Source of the DNA: Candidatus Thorarchaeota archaeon MP11T_1 | GTDB taxonomy: Archaea > Asgardarchaeota > Thorarchaeia > Thorarchaeales > Thorarchaeaceae | NCBI GenBank assembly: GCA_002825515.1 | Contig: PJET01000058.1 | Location: 1 to 11,958 of the forward strand | Direction: 5' to 3' | DNA length: 11,958 bases | Part shown: positions 5,749-11,958 of the stretch, one piece after another | Numbering within the stretch: the first letter of the stretch is position 1 | How the letters are laid out: each line of letters begins with the position of its first letter | Program-made: the position numbers and the translations under genes | The notes under the pieces: model-generated | What the model was told of the DNA's origin: nothing | Databases searched by the model: none | The model's input: only the letters and a program-made list of their open reading frames with translations

Positions 5749-6963
5749 TCAGTCAGCTCTAACACCAAGAATTGCCAATACAACTGCAACCACAACGATT
5801 CCAATTATGACATAAATTCGCCATTCAAAACCAGTGCTTCCTGGTGAGAATGGGTCTACTGACGATGATAGAATATTCAATGTCCCATCAAATCCAGCCA
5901 TATTCAATATTTCACATGCATAACCAGAATACAAGAGCTTCCCTGTTTCAGATTCTGGTATATTTGCAAAGGAGCCCTCCTGAGTCTGACAATTTAGGAT
6001 GAAGTCTTCAACCGCAGATGCGTTTATTGATGAAAGTCCACCGAGAATCTCGATTGCTGAAAGTGCATAGTATGTTGATTCCAGACTTGTCACTTCAGTA
6101 CCATTTCCTTCCTCAAAACCACCATTGTACTCTGTTTCCTCAGAGTCCATGACTTGTCGGTTAACAAGCCAGGTCCTTAGGCTGGTTGCATCAGGAATCG
6201 CTGCAAGAGGATCTAGAGCATAATATGCCATAACTGCTGCTGCAGTACCAGTCACACTTGGAAGGAAATCATCAGGACCCAACTTGTATCCCTCCCCTTC
6301 TCTGCAGCTTTCAATCCATTCAACAGTTGCAGTTTCATTAATCAGCCAATCCCAAGCATTTTCCTCTGGATACAGTGTATCTAGCAATCGAATAGATGAC
6401 AAAGCGTAGGCTGTAGACAAAAGGTCTGGTCCGGCATTAGCATCGATTGCCTCAGTATTAAGAGCAAAACCACCAGATTCAGTTTGAGTTTTATTAATCC
6501 AAAAGAGGTTGGCTGTAGCGTTTATATCGTAGTCTTCTGTCCCTGGTATGTCACTCTGTTCTTGCAATATCTTCCAAATTGCTAGTCCTCTGTAATTACC
6601 TCCGTTTGTGACAGGTCCTAAGAGGTACTCACTTATTCCACCATATCGTGGCTCGGTTTCTTCATTTCCAGATAACCATTGGCGATCCACTAAAAAGTCC
6701 ATAACTAACGTAATTGTTACCGGTGGGGGTCTATTTCGAATACTACCCAATTCATTCATGATACTTATTGCGCCATATGTTGGATCGATGCGTACCACTC
6801 CCTCACCTGGTATTGAATATCCACCTCTGACAGTGTCGTATCTACTAACCATGTATGATGTAAGAGAGTCTAATCGGCTTGCTGCAGCAACTGGTTGTGC
6901 TGTAAATGCAAGTAGTATGAAAGTAAACGCGAGTGCAATTGCTACAACTTTGACCCTTTTCAT
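5749..6963 (-). CDS. secreted, membrane-anchored prenyltransferase/terpene-cyclase-like alpha-alpha toroid protein
   Basis: Residues 1-27 are a signal peptide (MKRVKVVAIALAFTFILL, then AQPVAAA). Residues 30-375 hold repeated helical pairs closed by Gly-Gly-aromatic turns: RGGYSI (46), ESGGFAL (162), GEGYKL (223), NGGFEE (280) and QEGSFA (328). These are typical of the beta subunits of protein prenyltransferases and related toroids. Residues 382-401 form one transmembrane helix with a 3-residue tail, so the domain should face outside. By my alignment STYYAL and LLYSGYAC stand where prenyltransferases carry their Asp/Cys and His zinc ligands, which are absent; catalysis as a prenyltransferase is therefore unlikely. 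Several Asn-X-Ser/Thr sites are present. The family also includes complement-like toroids, so a surface binding role is possible. The ATG has GTGAT 6 nt upstream. Confidence 0.8.
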   Translation of the reverse strand: MKRVKVVAIALAFTFILLAFTAQPVAAASRLDSLTSYMVSRYDTVRGGYSIPGEGVVRIDPTYGAISIMNELGSIRNRPPPVTITLVMDFLVDRQWLSGNEETEPRYGGISEYLLGPVTNGGNYRGLAIWKILQEQSDIPGTEDYDINATANLFWINKTQTESGGFALNTEAIDANAGPDLLSTAYALSSIRLLDTLYPEENAWDWLINETATVEWIESCREGEGYKLGPDDFLPSVTGTAAAVMAYYALDPLAAIPDATSLRTWLVNRQVMDSEETEYNGGFEEGNGTEVTSLESTYYALSAIEILGGLSSINASAVEDFILNCQTQEGSFANIPESETGKLLYSGYACEILNMAGFDGTLNILSSSVDPFSPGSTGFEWRIYVIIGIVVVAVVLAILGVRAD

Positions 6964-6991
6964 AATGACATCACGGTCAATCTAAATGTCA

Positions 6992-7028
6992 CTGAGATTT
7001 TGCTCAGCGCTTTGAGCATCGGACTGAG
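6992..7028. repeat. cluster of CTGAG/CTCAG inverted repeats upstream of the toroid gene
   Basis: CTGAG at 6992-6996 and 7024-7028 both can pair with CTCAG at 7003-7007, and GCTCA (7002-7006) can pair with TGAGC (7013-7017). Only one of these 5-bp stems can form at a time. The cluster lies 30-65 nt before the ATG of the toroid gene, inside its likely leader. It may be a small regulatory element or chance. Confidence 0.3.
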
Positions 7029-7033
7029 GTGCG

Positions 7034-7042
7034 GTTATTAAC
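7034..7042 (-). promoter_or_regulatory. candidate TATA-like box for the toroid gene
   Basis: The minus strand reads GTTAATAAC in the 126-bp gap between thioredoxin reductase and the toroid gene. A start near 7012 would give a leader of about 50 nt. The match is weak. Confidence 0.25.
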
Positions 7043-7089
7043 GTTTCCCCCTCTCAAAGGTTGTACTAGGAAATTATGTGATGAGCCAA

Positions 7090-8043
7090 TCATGCGTAAC
7101 CAATTGGTCCTCTCTGTTTCTTCCTTATGTATGAATAAGCACTGTCTGCAGCAATGGCTCCGTGCCCAACAGCAACAGCAATCTGCTTCATGGACTCGAC
7201 AACATCCCCAGCAGCGAACACTCCTGGAATATTTGTTGCTTGTTTGGCGTTGACAATAATCTCTCCACGCTTATTCGTTTCCACTCCAATACTTATAGCC
7301 AAAGAGCTTTCTGGACTTGATCCAAGCGCTATGAAAGCTCCATCCACTGTGAGAACTCTTTCTTCTCCTGTCTTCACGTTCTCTAATAGCAATTCATTAA
7401 CAAGATCATTGCCTCGTATCTCTTTGACAATTGTGTCCCAAATGATCTCCACACTTGAGTTGAATACATAATCTTGGACTACCTTCTCTGCACGCAGCTC
7501 GTCTCGTCTGTGAATTAGGTAAACCTTACTCACTACCTCCGAGAGATACAATGCTTCAGTGACAGCTGTGTTTCCACCACCTACAACAGCAACAGTCTTA
7601 TCTCGGAAAAGTGGGCCATCACAAGTTGCACAAAATGAAACTCCACGACCTGTTAGTTCTTCTTCTCCAGGTACATTCAGATGTTTGTGGCCTCCGCCTG
7701 TTGCGAAGATTATTGCTTTAGCTCTGTAAACACCCCGCCGAGTGTCAAGAAGAAAGTCGCCATCATTTCCTTCTTTCTCTACACTCTTGACTTCTGTTAT
7801 CTCTTTGACGAATGCTCCAGATTTCTTGACCTGTTCCTTCATTTTATTTGCTAAGTCTAAGCCTACAATGAATGTGTACCCTGGATAGTTCTCAATACCC
7901 GGGCTAGTAGCCTGTGCTCCACCAAGGACTTTAGATTCTAATAATAGCGTCTTGAGACCATATCTTGCACTGTAGATGGCGGCTGTCATTCCTGCAGGTC
8001 CCCCTCCAATAACAACGAGTTCCCAGTTCAAGTCCTCTGTCAA
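7090..8043 (-). CDS. trxB: thioredoxin reductase (low-molecular-weight, FAD/NADPH)
   Basis: This flavoenzyme passes electrons from NADPH through FAD to thioredoxin or related disulfide proteins in the cytoplasm. The 317-residue protein has the expected length and domain order: FAD-binding GGGPAG (13-18), redox motif CATC (138-141), second dinucleotide loop GGGNTA (155-160), HRRDELRA (178-185) whose arginines usually mark NADPH preference, and the FAD-contacting AAGDV (277-281). The TTG start (8041-8043) is backed by GGAG at 8052-8055 with 8-nt spacing, and no ATG occurs before the first FAD strand. It follows the P-loop NTPase gene after 55 bp on the same strand and probably shares its transcript. 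No thioredoxin gene is in the window. Some archaeal members use F420 or ferredoxin instead; the HRR motif argues for NADPH. Confidence 0.95.
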   Translation of the reverse strand: MTEDLNWELVVIGGGPAGMTAAIYSARYGLKTLLLESKVLGGAQATSPGIENYPGYTFIVGLDLANKMKEQVKKSGAFVKEITEVKSVEKEGNDGDFLLDTRRGVYRAKAIIFATGGGHKHLNVPGEEELTGRGVSFCATCDGPLFRDKTVAVVGGGNTAVTEALYLSEVVSKVYLIHRRDELRAEKVVQDYVFNSSVEIIWDTIVKEIRGNDLVNELLLENVKTGEERVLTVDGAFIALGSSPESSLAISIGVETNKRGEIIVNAKQATNIPGVFAAGDVVESMKQIAVAVGHGAIAADSAYSYIRKKQRGPIGYA

Positions 8044-8051
8044 CCTACTGT

Positions 8052-8055
8052 CTCC
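8052..8055 (-). promoter_or_regulatory. Shine-Dalgarno supporting the TTG start of thioredoxin reductase
   Basis: The minus strand reads CGGAGA, 8 nt before the TTG at 8043. No better start codon is found in the leader. Confidence 0.55.
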
Positions 8056-8098
8056 GTATACGGTTCCAAGTATTGTGTTCTGGTCTCTTCATCAATGC

Positions 8099-8971
8099 TT
8101 AATCTTTCTTTCCTGTGTGAAAGGAAATTCCAAGCGCCTCAATTTGACTCAAAGATATATCCGTATGAGGTCTAATCTCTAAATGACTTGTTGGTTTTAG
8201 CAAATCCGAGATTCTACCAAATGTCACTTCTCTGATTGGGAGATTCCCTCTATTCATCAGATATGCTGCTTTTCGGTATCTCTCAGGATCATAGGTGAAT
8301 ATATGCGCCGGGCTGTTTAAAATCACAGCATCTACAGTATCTAGTCCATCCCAAGGCCAAGCTGCGTCATTAAATCCTTCAATGATAGTAATGTCAGCAG
8401 AGCTTTCCAGTCTGGCAAAAGATTCTGAAACATATCGTTCAAAGTTCAAGCGCTCGAACTCTTGGACTTCTTCAAGGTTATTGACAGATAGAATAGCTGC
8501 ACCTCGTGTCAGCATCCCGGCTTCGTCTTGTTGAATGATAAGTCGTTCCTCTTCCAGAAGCCGCTGTGCAACTAGTACCGTTGTTTCAATTCCAGAAGCA
8601 TCTGGTCTGCTGAAGCGTTCCATTGCGAGTACTGAACTTGCCCCAGCCAAACCTAATGTGTTTGTCAAGTTTTGTAATGGTCTCTCAAGACGCATTGGAA
8701 CAAACAGACTGTGAACCGGATTGGCTAGTTCAATAGGATGTCTTGATTCAAAAGCTCTGCGAACTTCAATTGCGTCAGCTGAAACAATGATGCCCTCGTG
8801 AAAACAGACTTTCGTGTGTTCATATTTGTACCAGTAATTATGTCCACTTAATGGCTTGAAGTACTCAACCGAATAGCCTCCCTCAGTCAAAGCCCTACTC
8901 AGTTGGATGGCAAACTGTGTCTTCCCTGAGTCAAAACTATTCATCCCAACTAGTAAGACACGCATAGTCAA
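8099..8971 (-). CDS. P-loop NTPase resembling dethiobiotin synthetase-type ATPases
   Basis: The 290-residue protein opens with RVLLVGMNSFDSGKTQFAIQ, a Walker A loop (Gly9 to Thr18, SGKT). After it comes GYSVEYFKPLSG, closely like the strand-plus-KP-SG segment of BioD/SIMIBI-class enzymes. Residues 191-200 (SADITIIEGF) correspond to the hydrophobic strand ending in Glu-Gly of that class. The rest (helical 130-190, DAVILNSPAHIF at 214-225) is not diagnostic. It should bind ATP or GTP; the substrate is unknown, and no biotin gene is nearby. The TTG at 8971 is chosen because GAGGT at 8980-8984 lies 8 nt upstream; the ATG at 8965 would be 14 nt away. It sits between the thermosome and thioredoxin reductase genes, beginning just after the thermosome's hairpin terminator. 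Confidence 0.75.
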   Translation of the reverse strand: MTMRVLLVGMNSFDSGKTQFAIQLSRALTEGGYSVEYFKPLSGHNYWYKYEHTKVCFHEGIIVSADAIEVRRAFESRHPIELANPVHSLFVPMRLERPLQNLTNTLGLAGASSVLAMERFSRPDASGIETTVLVAQRLLEEERLIIQQDEAGMLTRGAAILSVNNLEEVQEFERLNFERYVSESFARLESSADITIIEGFNDAAWPWDGLDTVDAVILNSPAHIFTYDPERYRKAAYLMNRGNLPIREVTFGRISDLLKPTSHLEIRPHTDISLSQIEALGISFHTGKKD

Positions 8972-8979
8972 GCTGATTT

Positions 8980-8984
8980 ACCTC
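8980..8984 (-). promoter_or_regulatory. Shine-Dalgarno selecting TTG over ATG in the P-loop gene
   Basis: The minus strand reads CGAGGTA. Spacing is 8 nt to the TTG at 8971 and 14 nt to the ATG at 8965, which favours the non-AUG start and adds two residues. Confidence 0.55.
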
Positions 8985-9017
8985 GGAAAAAGAGATGAGT
9001 GGAGCCTTGCGGCTCCA
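8985..9017 (-). terminator. hairpin plus U-tract after the thermosome gene
   Basis: Read on the minus strand, GGAGCC-GCAA-GGCTCC (9016-9001) forms a 6-bp GC-rich stem, 7 bp with the flanking T-A pair (9017/9000), closed by a GNRA-type GCAA tetraloop. A pyrimidine-rich tract ending CTCTTTTTCC (8992-8984) follows. It begins about 19 nt after the thermosome stop. Archaeal termination mainly uses the U-tract; the stable stem may also protect the 3' end. Confidence 0.6.
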
Positions 9018-9035
9018 ATTTATTGTAACTTAGCT

Positions 9036-10703
9036 TTACATCATTCCGGGCATTCCGCCCATTCCACCCATTCCGCCAGGCATTCCACCCATACCCTCAG
9101 CACCAGGTGGAGGACCAGATGAAGCCTTAGCAGCAATGACATCGTCAATCCTGAGAATCATTTGAGCTGCCTCAGCAGCAGAGCGGATTGCTTGGCTCTT
9201 GACCCGCGCGGGTTCAATCACACCAGCCTTCATCATGTCAGAGGTCTTTCCATTCATTACATCAACACCGTACCAGGTACCGGTTTCCTTGGAGTGGTCC
9301 TTGTTCAGGTCTGCAATGATGTCAATGGGATCATGACCACCATTCTCAGCAAGTGTCTTAGGAATTATTAGTAGAGATTCAGCGAATGCCTCTATTGCAA
9401 GCTGCTCACGACCGCCAACTTTGTTGGCATAAACCTCAAGCCTTCTCGAAATCTCAGCCTCTGCTGAGCCACCGCCTGCAACATATGTTAAATCTTCTAC
9501 AACGTTCCTCACAACACTAAGTGCATCGTGAAGGGCTCTGTCAGCTTCGTCAACAACGTGCTCAGTACCACCACGAATCACAATTGATACAGCTTTTGGA
9601 TCCTTGCAGTTTTTGACATAGACGAGCTTGTCATCACCAATCTTGACCTCTTCGACAATTCCAGCAGAACCCAAGTAGGTCTTGTCCAACTCATCCAAGC
9701 TTGTGGCTATTTTTCCACCAGTGGCTTTGCCGAGCTTCTCGAGGGTGCTCTTCTTTGCCCTGCGGATTGCCATGATTCCAGCCTTGGCTAGGTAGTGCTG
9801 TGCAACATCATCGATTCCTTTCTGGCAGACGAGAACGTTTGCACCAGTGGCTACAATCTTGTCTACCATCCTTGTGAGCATGCGCTCCTCTTCATCGAGG
9901 AATGCCTTGATTTGGTCCGGACTGTCGATTTTGATCTCTGCATCGAACTCTGTCTTCTGAACCTCGATAGCTGCATCAACAAGTGCAATCTTTGCTCCTT
10001 CGACCTTCCTGGGCATTGACGCGTGAACTACTTCCTTGTCAACGACCATTCCTTTAACGAGCTCAGTTTCGATGAGGCTCTTGCCCTGTTTCTTGATGAC
10101 TTCAATCATCTCGATGTCAGCTTTGATGCCACCATCGGTCTTCTCAGCAATCTGAAGTACTGCGTCAACAGCAATCTTTGCGAAGTGGTCCTTCGTACCA
10201 GAAACTGACTTACTGTTCATCGATGTTGAAGCGATACCGGTCAAGATTTTCTTGTCCATGCCTACCATTGATACTGCAATGTCCTTGAGTATCACTGAAG
10301 CCTTCTCGGCTGCTTTCTGATAACCACCAACAATAATTGTTGGATGAATCTTCTTTTCTAACAGGTCTTGTGCTCTCTTCAGGAGCTCTCCAGCTATAAC
10401 AACGGATGTGGTTGTTCCATCACCGGTTTCCTGATCCTGGCTCTTGGCGACCTCTACAAGCATCTTTGCAGCTGGGTGTTGCACATCAATCTCTTTCAAG
10501 ATTGAAGCACCATCGTTTGTGATGGTCACATCTCCGAGACTGTCCACAAGCATCTTGTCCATTCCGCGTGGACCGAGTGTGGATTTCACAGCATCGGAGA
10601 TTACAATACCAGCCATGATGTTGTTGCCTTGAGCGGACCTGCCGCGTGTTCTTGAAGTACCCTCCTTAAGGATAAGGACGGGTGTTCCAGACAACTGTGC
10701 CAT
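9036..10703 (-). CDS. thermosome subunit (group II chaperonin)
   Basis: Thermosome subunits assemble into double-ring cytoplasmic chaperonins that fold proteins in an ATP-driven closed cavity. The 555-residue protein is full length. It shows LGPRGMDKM (43-51), NDGA (63-66) and the nucleotide-binding GDGTTT (94-99) in the equatorial domain, VDEADRALHDAL (384-395) with the conserved catalytic-loop Asp region, GGGSAEAE (410-417), and a flexible Gly/Met-rich tail from 533 to the end (GGM repeats). Only one subunit is in the window; others may lie elsewhere. The ATG (10701-10703) has a modest AAGGGG 8 nt upstream. The gene appears monocistronic: a hairpin terminator follows it, and its leader carries a 20-bp direct repeat pair and a stem-loop that suggest heat-shock-type control. 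Confidence 0.98.
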   Translation of the reverse strand: MAQLSGTPVLILKEGTSRTRGRSAQGNNIMAGIVISDAVKSTLGPRGMDKMLVDSLGDVTITNDGASILKEIDVQHPAAKMLVEVAKSQDQETGDGTTTSVVIAGELLKRAQDLLEKKIHPTIIVGGYQKAAEKASVILKDIAVSMVGMDKKILTGIASTSMNSKSVSGTKDHFAKIAVDAVLQIAEKTDGGIKADIEMIEVIKKQGKSLIETELVKGMVVDKEVVHASMPRKVEGAKIALVDAAIEVQKTEFDAEIKIDSPDQIKAFLDEEERMLTRMVDKIVATGANVLVCQKGIDDVAQHYLAKAGIMAIRRAKKSTLEKLGKATGGKIATSLDELDKTYLGSAGIVEEVKIGDDKLVYVKNCKDPKAVSIVIRGGTEHVVDEADRALHDALSVVRNVVEDLTYVAGGGSAEAEISRRLEVYANKVGGREQLAIEAFAESLLIIPKTLAENGGHDPIDIIADLNKDHSKETGTWYGVDVMNGKTSDMMKAGVIEPARVKSQAIRSAAEAAQMILRIDDVIAAKASSGPPPGAEGMGGMPGGMGGMGGMPGMM

Positions 10704-10727
10704 TTTGTTTTCCCCTTGTCTTTTACT

Positions 10728-10767
10728 GCAGTTCTATTCGTTTTCCTAGGATAGAATAGTTTACTGC
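10728..10767 (-). promoter_or_regulatory. candidate stem-loop in the thermosome leader
   Basis: GCAGT (10728-10732) plus CTATTC (10734-10739) pair with GAATAG (10754-10759) plus ACTGC (10763-10767), giving 5 and 6 bp across a 1/3-nt internal loop. The 14-nt loop includes the palindrome CCTAGG. It ends 24 nt before the ATG, in the probable 5' untranslated region. It could be an operator, an mRNA stabiliser or a thermosensitive fold. Confidence 0.4.
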
Positions 10768-10776
10768 TCATTATGT

Positions 10777-10831
10777 AAAACTGTACATGCACTTCGGCAT
10801 ATACTTCTAAAAAAACTGTACATGCACTTCG
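10777..10831. repeat. pair of identical 20-bp direct repeats in the thermosome upstream region
   Basis: AAAACTGTACATGCACTTCG occurs exactly at 10777-10796 and again at 10812-10831, with a 35-bp period (about 3.3 helical turns) and a 15-bp spacer. Each copy contains the palindrome TGTACA. The end of the unit, GCACTTCG, recurs in inverted orientation at 10890-10897 in front of the divergent gene. This arrangement is expected of a transcription factor operator rather than of coding DNA. Confidence 0.85.
10798..10804 (-). promoter_or_regulatory. candidate thermosome TATA box between the repeats
   Basis: The minus strand reads AGTATATGCC. A start near 10775 would leave a leader of about 72 nt and place one repeat copy over the TATA-to-start interval and the other just upstream of the TATA box. 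CTTTAAAAAC at 10831-10840 is a rival TATA box with a start near 10810. Confidence 0.4.
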
Positions 10832-10839
10832 TTTTTAAA
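10832..10839 (+). promoter_or_regulatory. candidate TATA box for the divergent membrane-protein genes
   Basis: TTTTTAAA is AT-rich and nearly symmetric, so it could serve either direction. For the plus strand a start near 10862 gives a leader of about 50 nt. It abuts the second 20-bp repeat. Confidence 0.3.
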
Positions 10840-10913
10840 GCTTGTCAAAGGCCACTGATTTGAGCAAGTAGGTACAATCATCAGACTGACGAAGTGCTTA
10901 TCTAGTTTTGAAC

Positions 10914-11543
10914 ATGGAACATAAGCGAGGGTCTGTTGTGAGCCGGGATGAATTTGCTACCGAGTCTGAACTCTATGGAGTGAGTCCTGGAGTCATTGCA
11001 ATCATTATGTTCATTGTAACTGGCGTTGTTCCAATAGGTTTCATTCCAGAAACGACTTTCATATTTGAACCTATGATTTATTCTTTATTCTGGGTTTTTC
11101 CATTGAGCCATGACTTTTTCGGTTTTCCATTTGCTATGATGCCAGTTGTTTTTCTTAATCCATTTGTAATCTTCCTAACGTTACCACTCACGATTCTCAA
11201 CGTTATCTATGCTATCTGGGTTGTTCGATATTACAAAGATCAAACATCTCGATACACTGCGATAATGATGGGCATGCTAAGCATGATTCTTCCAGTAGCA
11301 TTGGCAATTTATCTATCAGCCATGTTTGGCACCCTCATGCTTGTCTACCCAATTCCAATCCAGTTTATAATTGGTCTCGTTTTACTCTGGAAGATTGAAG
11401 GTCCTGAAGTGATATCACCATGGTCTGGTATGCGGTTAGATCTATCATGGTGGAAGAGAGGTGGAAAGAAACGTAAGAGCGACTGGGATCCTTTCGAAAA
11501 GGAGCGGAAAGTTGCAGAGAAAGATGAATGGCTTGAGGGGTGA
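10914..11543 (+). CDS. multi-pass membrane protein of unknown function, first of a paralogous pair
   Basis: The 209-residue protein has a short hydrophilic N-terminus and about five hydrophobic segments (near 26-44, 52-63, 76-104, 115-136 and 141-159). It ends with a charged, probably cytoplasmic tail (KRGGKKRKSD...KDEWLEG). I do not recognise a family. Shared motifs with the next gene (LYGVSPGVIA, VPIGFIPET, FLNPF, ILNVIY..WVVRYY) show a tandem duplication. The ATG at 10914 and an in-frame TTG at 10908 both lack a clear Shine-Dalgarno; I chose the ATG. The stop shares bases with the next gene's GTG. It is transcribed away from the thermosome gene, and the intergenic 20-bp repeats could control both. 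Confidence 0.75.
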   Translation: MEHKRGSVVSRDEFATESELYGVSPGVIAIIMFIVTGVVPIGFIPETTFIFEPMIYSLFWVFPLSHDFFGFPFAMMPVVFLNPFVIFLTLPLTILNVIYAIWVVRYYKDQTSRYTAIMMGMLSMILPVALAIYLSAMFGTLMLVYPIPIQFIIGLVLLWKIEGPEVISPWSGMRLDLSWWKRGGKKRKSDWDPFEKERKVAEKDEWLEG

Positions 11544-11958
11544 CTAGTTTATCCGAAGTTGAAGACTCGTATCCAGAGTTGTTTGGTGTCAATCCTAGAG
11601 TGATTGCCGTACTTATGACCATCATAACATTAATTGTCCCTTTTGGATATGGCACTATTGAAACCGTCATTCTTTTTGACTGGTATGCAGGAGCTGGTTT
11701 TTATGGTCTCTTCTGGTACTTTGGCAGTGTGTGGACTGTTCCCACTTCTGGGTTTTTCCTTTTTAATCCGCATTTCCTTAAGTTGACAGTGATACTGAGC
11801 ATTCTCAATATACTCTATGTTTTCGAATTAGTCAGATACTACCAAGGAGAGAGGTCTAAAACTCGTGTTATTGTTGTTGGGCTCGCTAGCTTATTATTCC
11901 CTGATTTGTTAGTGCGATTGTCAACCGTGCTTGTCCAGTGGCCATATTTTGGTATTAT
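11540..11958 (+). CDS. paralogous membrane protein, N-terminal 139 residues (cut by right edge)
   Basis: The frame opens with GTG at 11540-11542, overlapping the previous TGA as GTGA, a typical translational-coupling arrangement; GAGGGG just upstream is close but could bind the ribosome already terminating. I translated 139 codons without a stop. The sequence repeats the upstream gene's pattern: ELFGVNPRVIA (14-24), VPFGYGTIET (33-42), GLFWYFG (56-62), FLFNPHF (73-79), ILNILYVFELVRYY (88-101), with hydrophobic segments near 20-36, 52-64, 80-98 and 109-122. The function is unknown. An alternative start further in is possible, but there is no ATG before residue 26. Confidence 0.75.
   Translation, partial: MTSLSEVEDSYPELFGVNPRVIAVLMTIITLIVPFGYGTIETVILFDWYAGAGFYGLFWYFGSVWTVPTSGFFLFNPHFLKLTVILSILNILYVFELVRYYQGERSKTRVIVVGLASLLFPDLLVRLSTVLVQWPYFGI

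Noticed and set aside
10777..10831. Repeats as a minimal CRISPR array
   Set aside because: Only two 20-bp copies with a 15-bp spacer, no cas gene, and a position over a promoter; an operator fits better.

Overview
The window looks archaeal. It carries a group II chaperonin (thermosome) with a Gly/Met-rich tail, a short archaeal-type HMG-CoA synthase directly upstream of a thiolase, a MoaD/ThiS/SAMP-like small protein ending in Gly-Gly, TATA-like boxes upstream of several genes, and Shine-Dalgarno motifs that often precede TTG or GTG starts. The moderate base composition, an extracytoplasmic prenyltransferase-like toroid protein and several large lineage-specific hypotheticals would fit an Asgard-type archaeon, but nothing here is a decisive phylum marker.

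Layout from left to right. (1) Positions 1-1648, minus strand: a mevalonate-pathway entry pair, HMG-CoA synthase followed by the N-terminal part of a thiolase cut by the window edge. (2) Positions 1649-1945: a divergent intergenic region with a 55-nt stem-loop, a possible 34-codon ORF, and a TATA box inside a palindrome. (3) Positions 1946-2152, plus strand: the Gly-Gly ubiquitin-like gene. Its 3' end overlaps by 18 bp the end of a convergent asparagine-synthetase-like PP-loop gene (2135-3592, minus), whose N-terminal glutaminase domain has Val in place of the catalytic Cys. Directly upstream of that gene is a 139-aa AbrB-like/ACT-like putative regulator (3598-4017), which has its own TATA box and probably heads a two-gene operon. 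(4) Positions 4092-5672, minus: an orphan 526-aa protein. (5) Positions 5749-6963, minus: a secreted, C-terminally anchored alpha-alpha toroid protein. (6) Positions 7090-8971, minus: thioredoxin reductase preceded by a dethiobiotin-synthetase-like P-loop NTPase, both with TTG starts backed by good ribosome binding sites. (7) Positions 9036-10703, minus: the thermosome gene, with a hairpin terminator after it and a 20-bp direct-repeat pair around its putative promoter. (8) Positions 10914-11958, plus: two tandem, translationally coupled, paralogous multi-pass membrane proteins, the second cut by the right edge.

How the parts work together: the left pair makes HMG-CoA for archaeal lipid synthesis. 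The thermosome and thioredoxin reductase are general proteostasis and redox genes. The most unusual block is 1917-4070, where a ubiquitin-like protein, a Cys-less Asn-synthetase-like PP-loop enzyme and an AbrB/ACT-like protein sit together. No RNA genes, insertion sequences or CRISPR arrays were seen.
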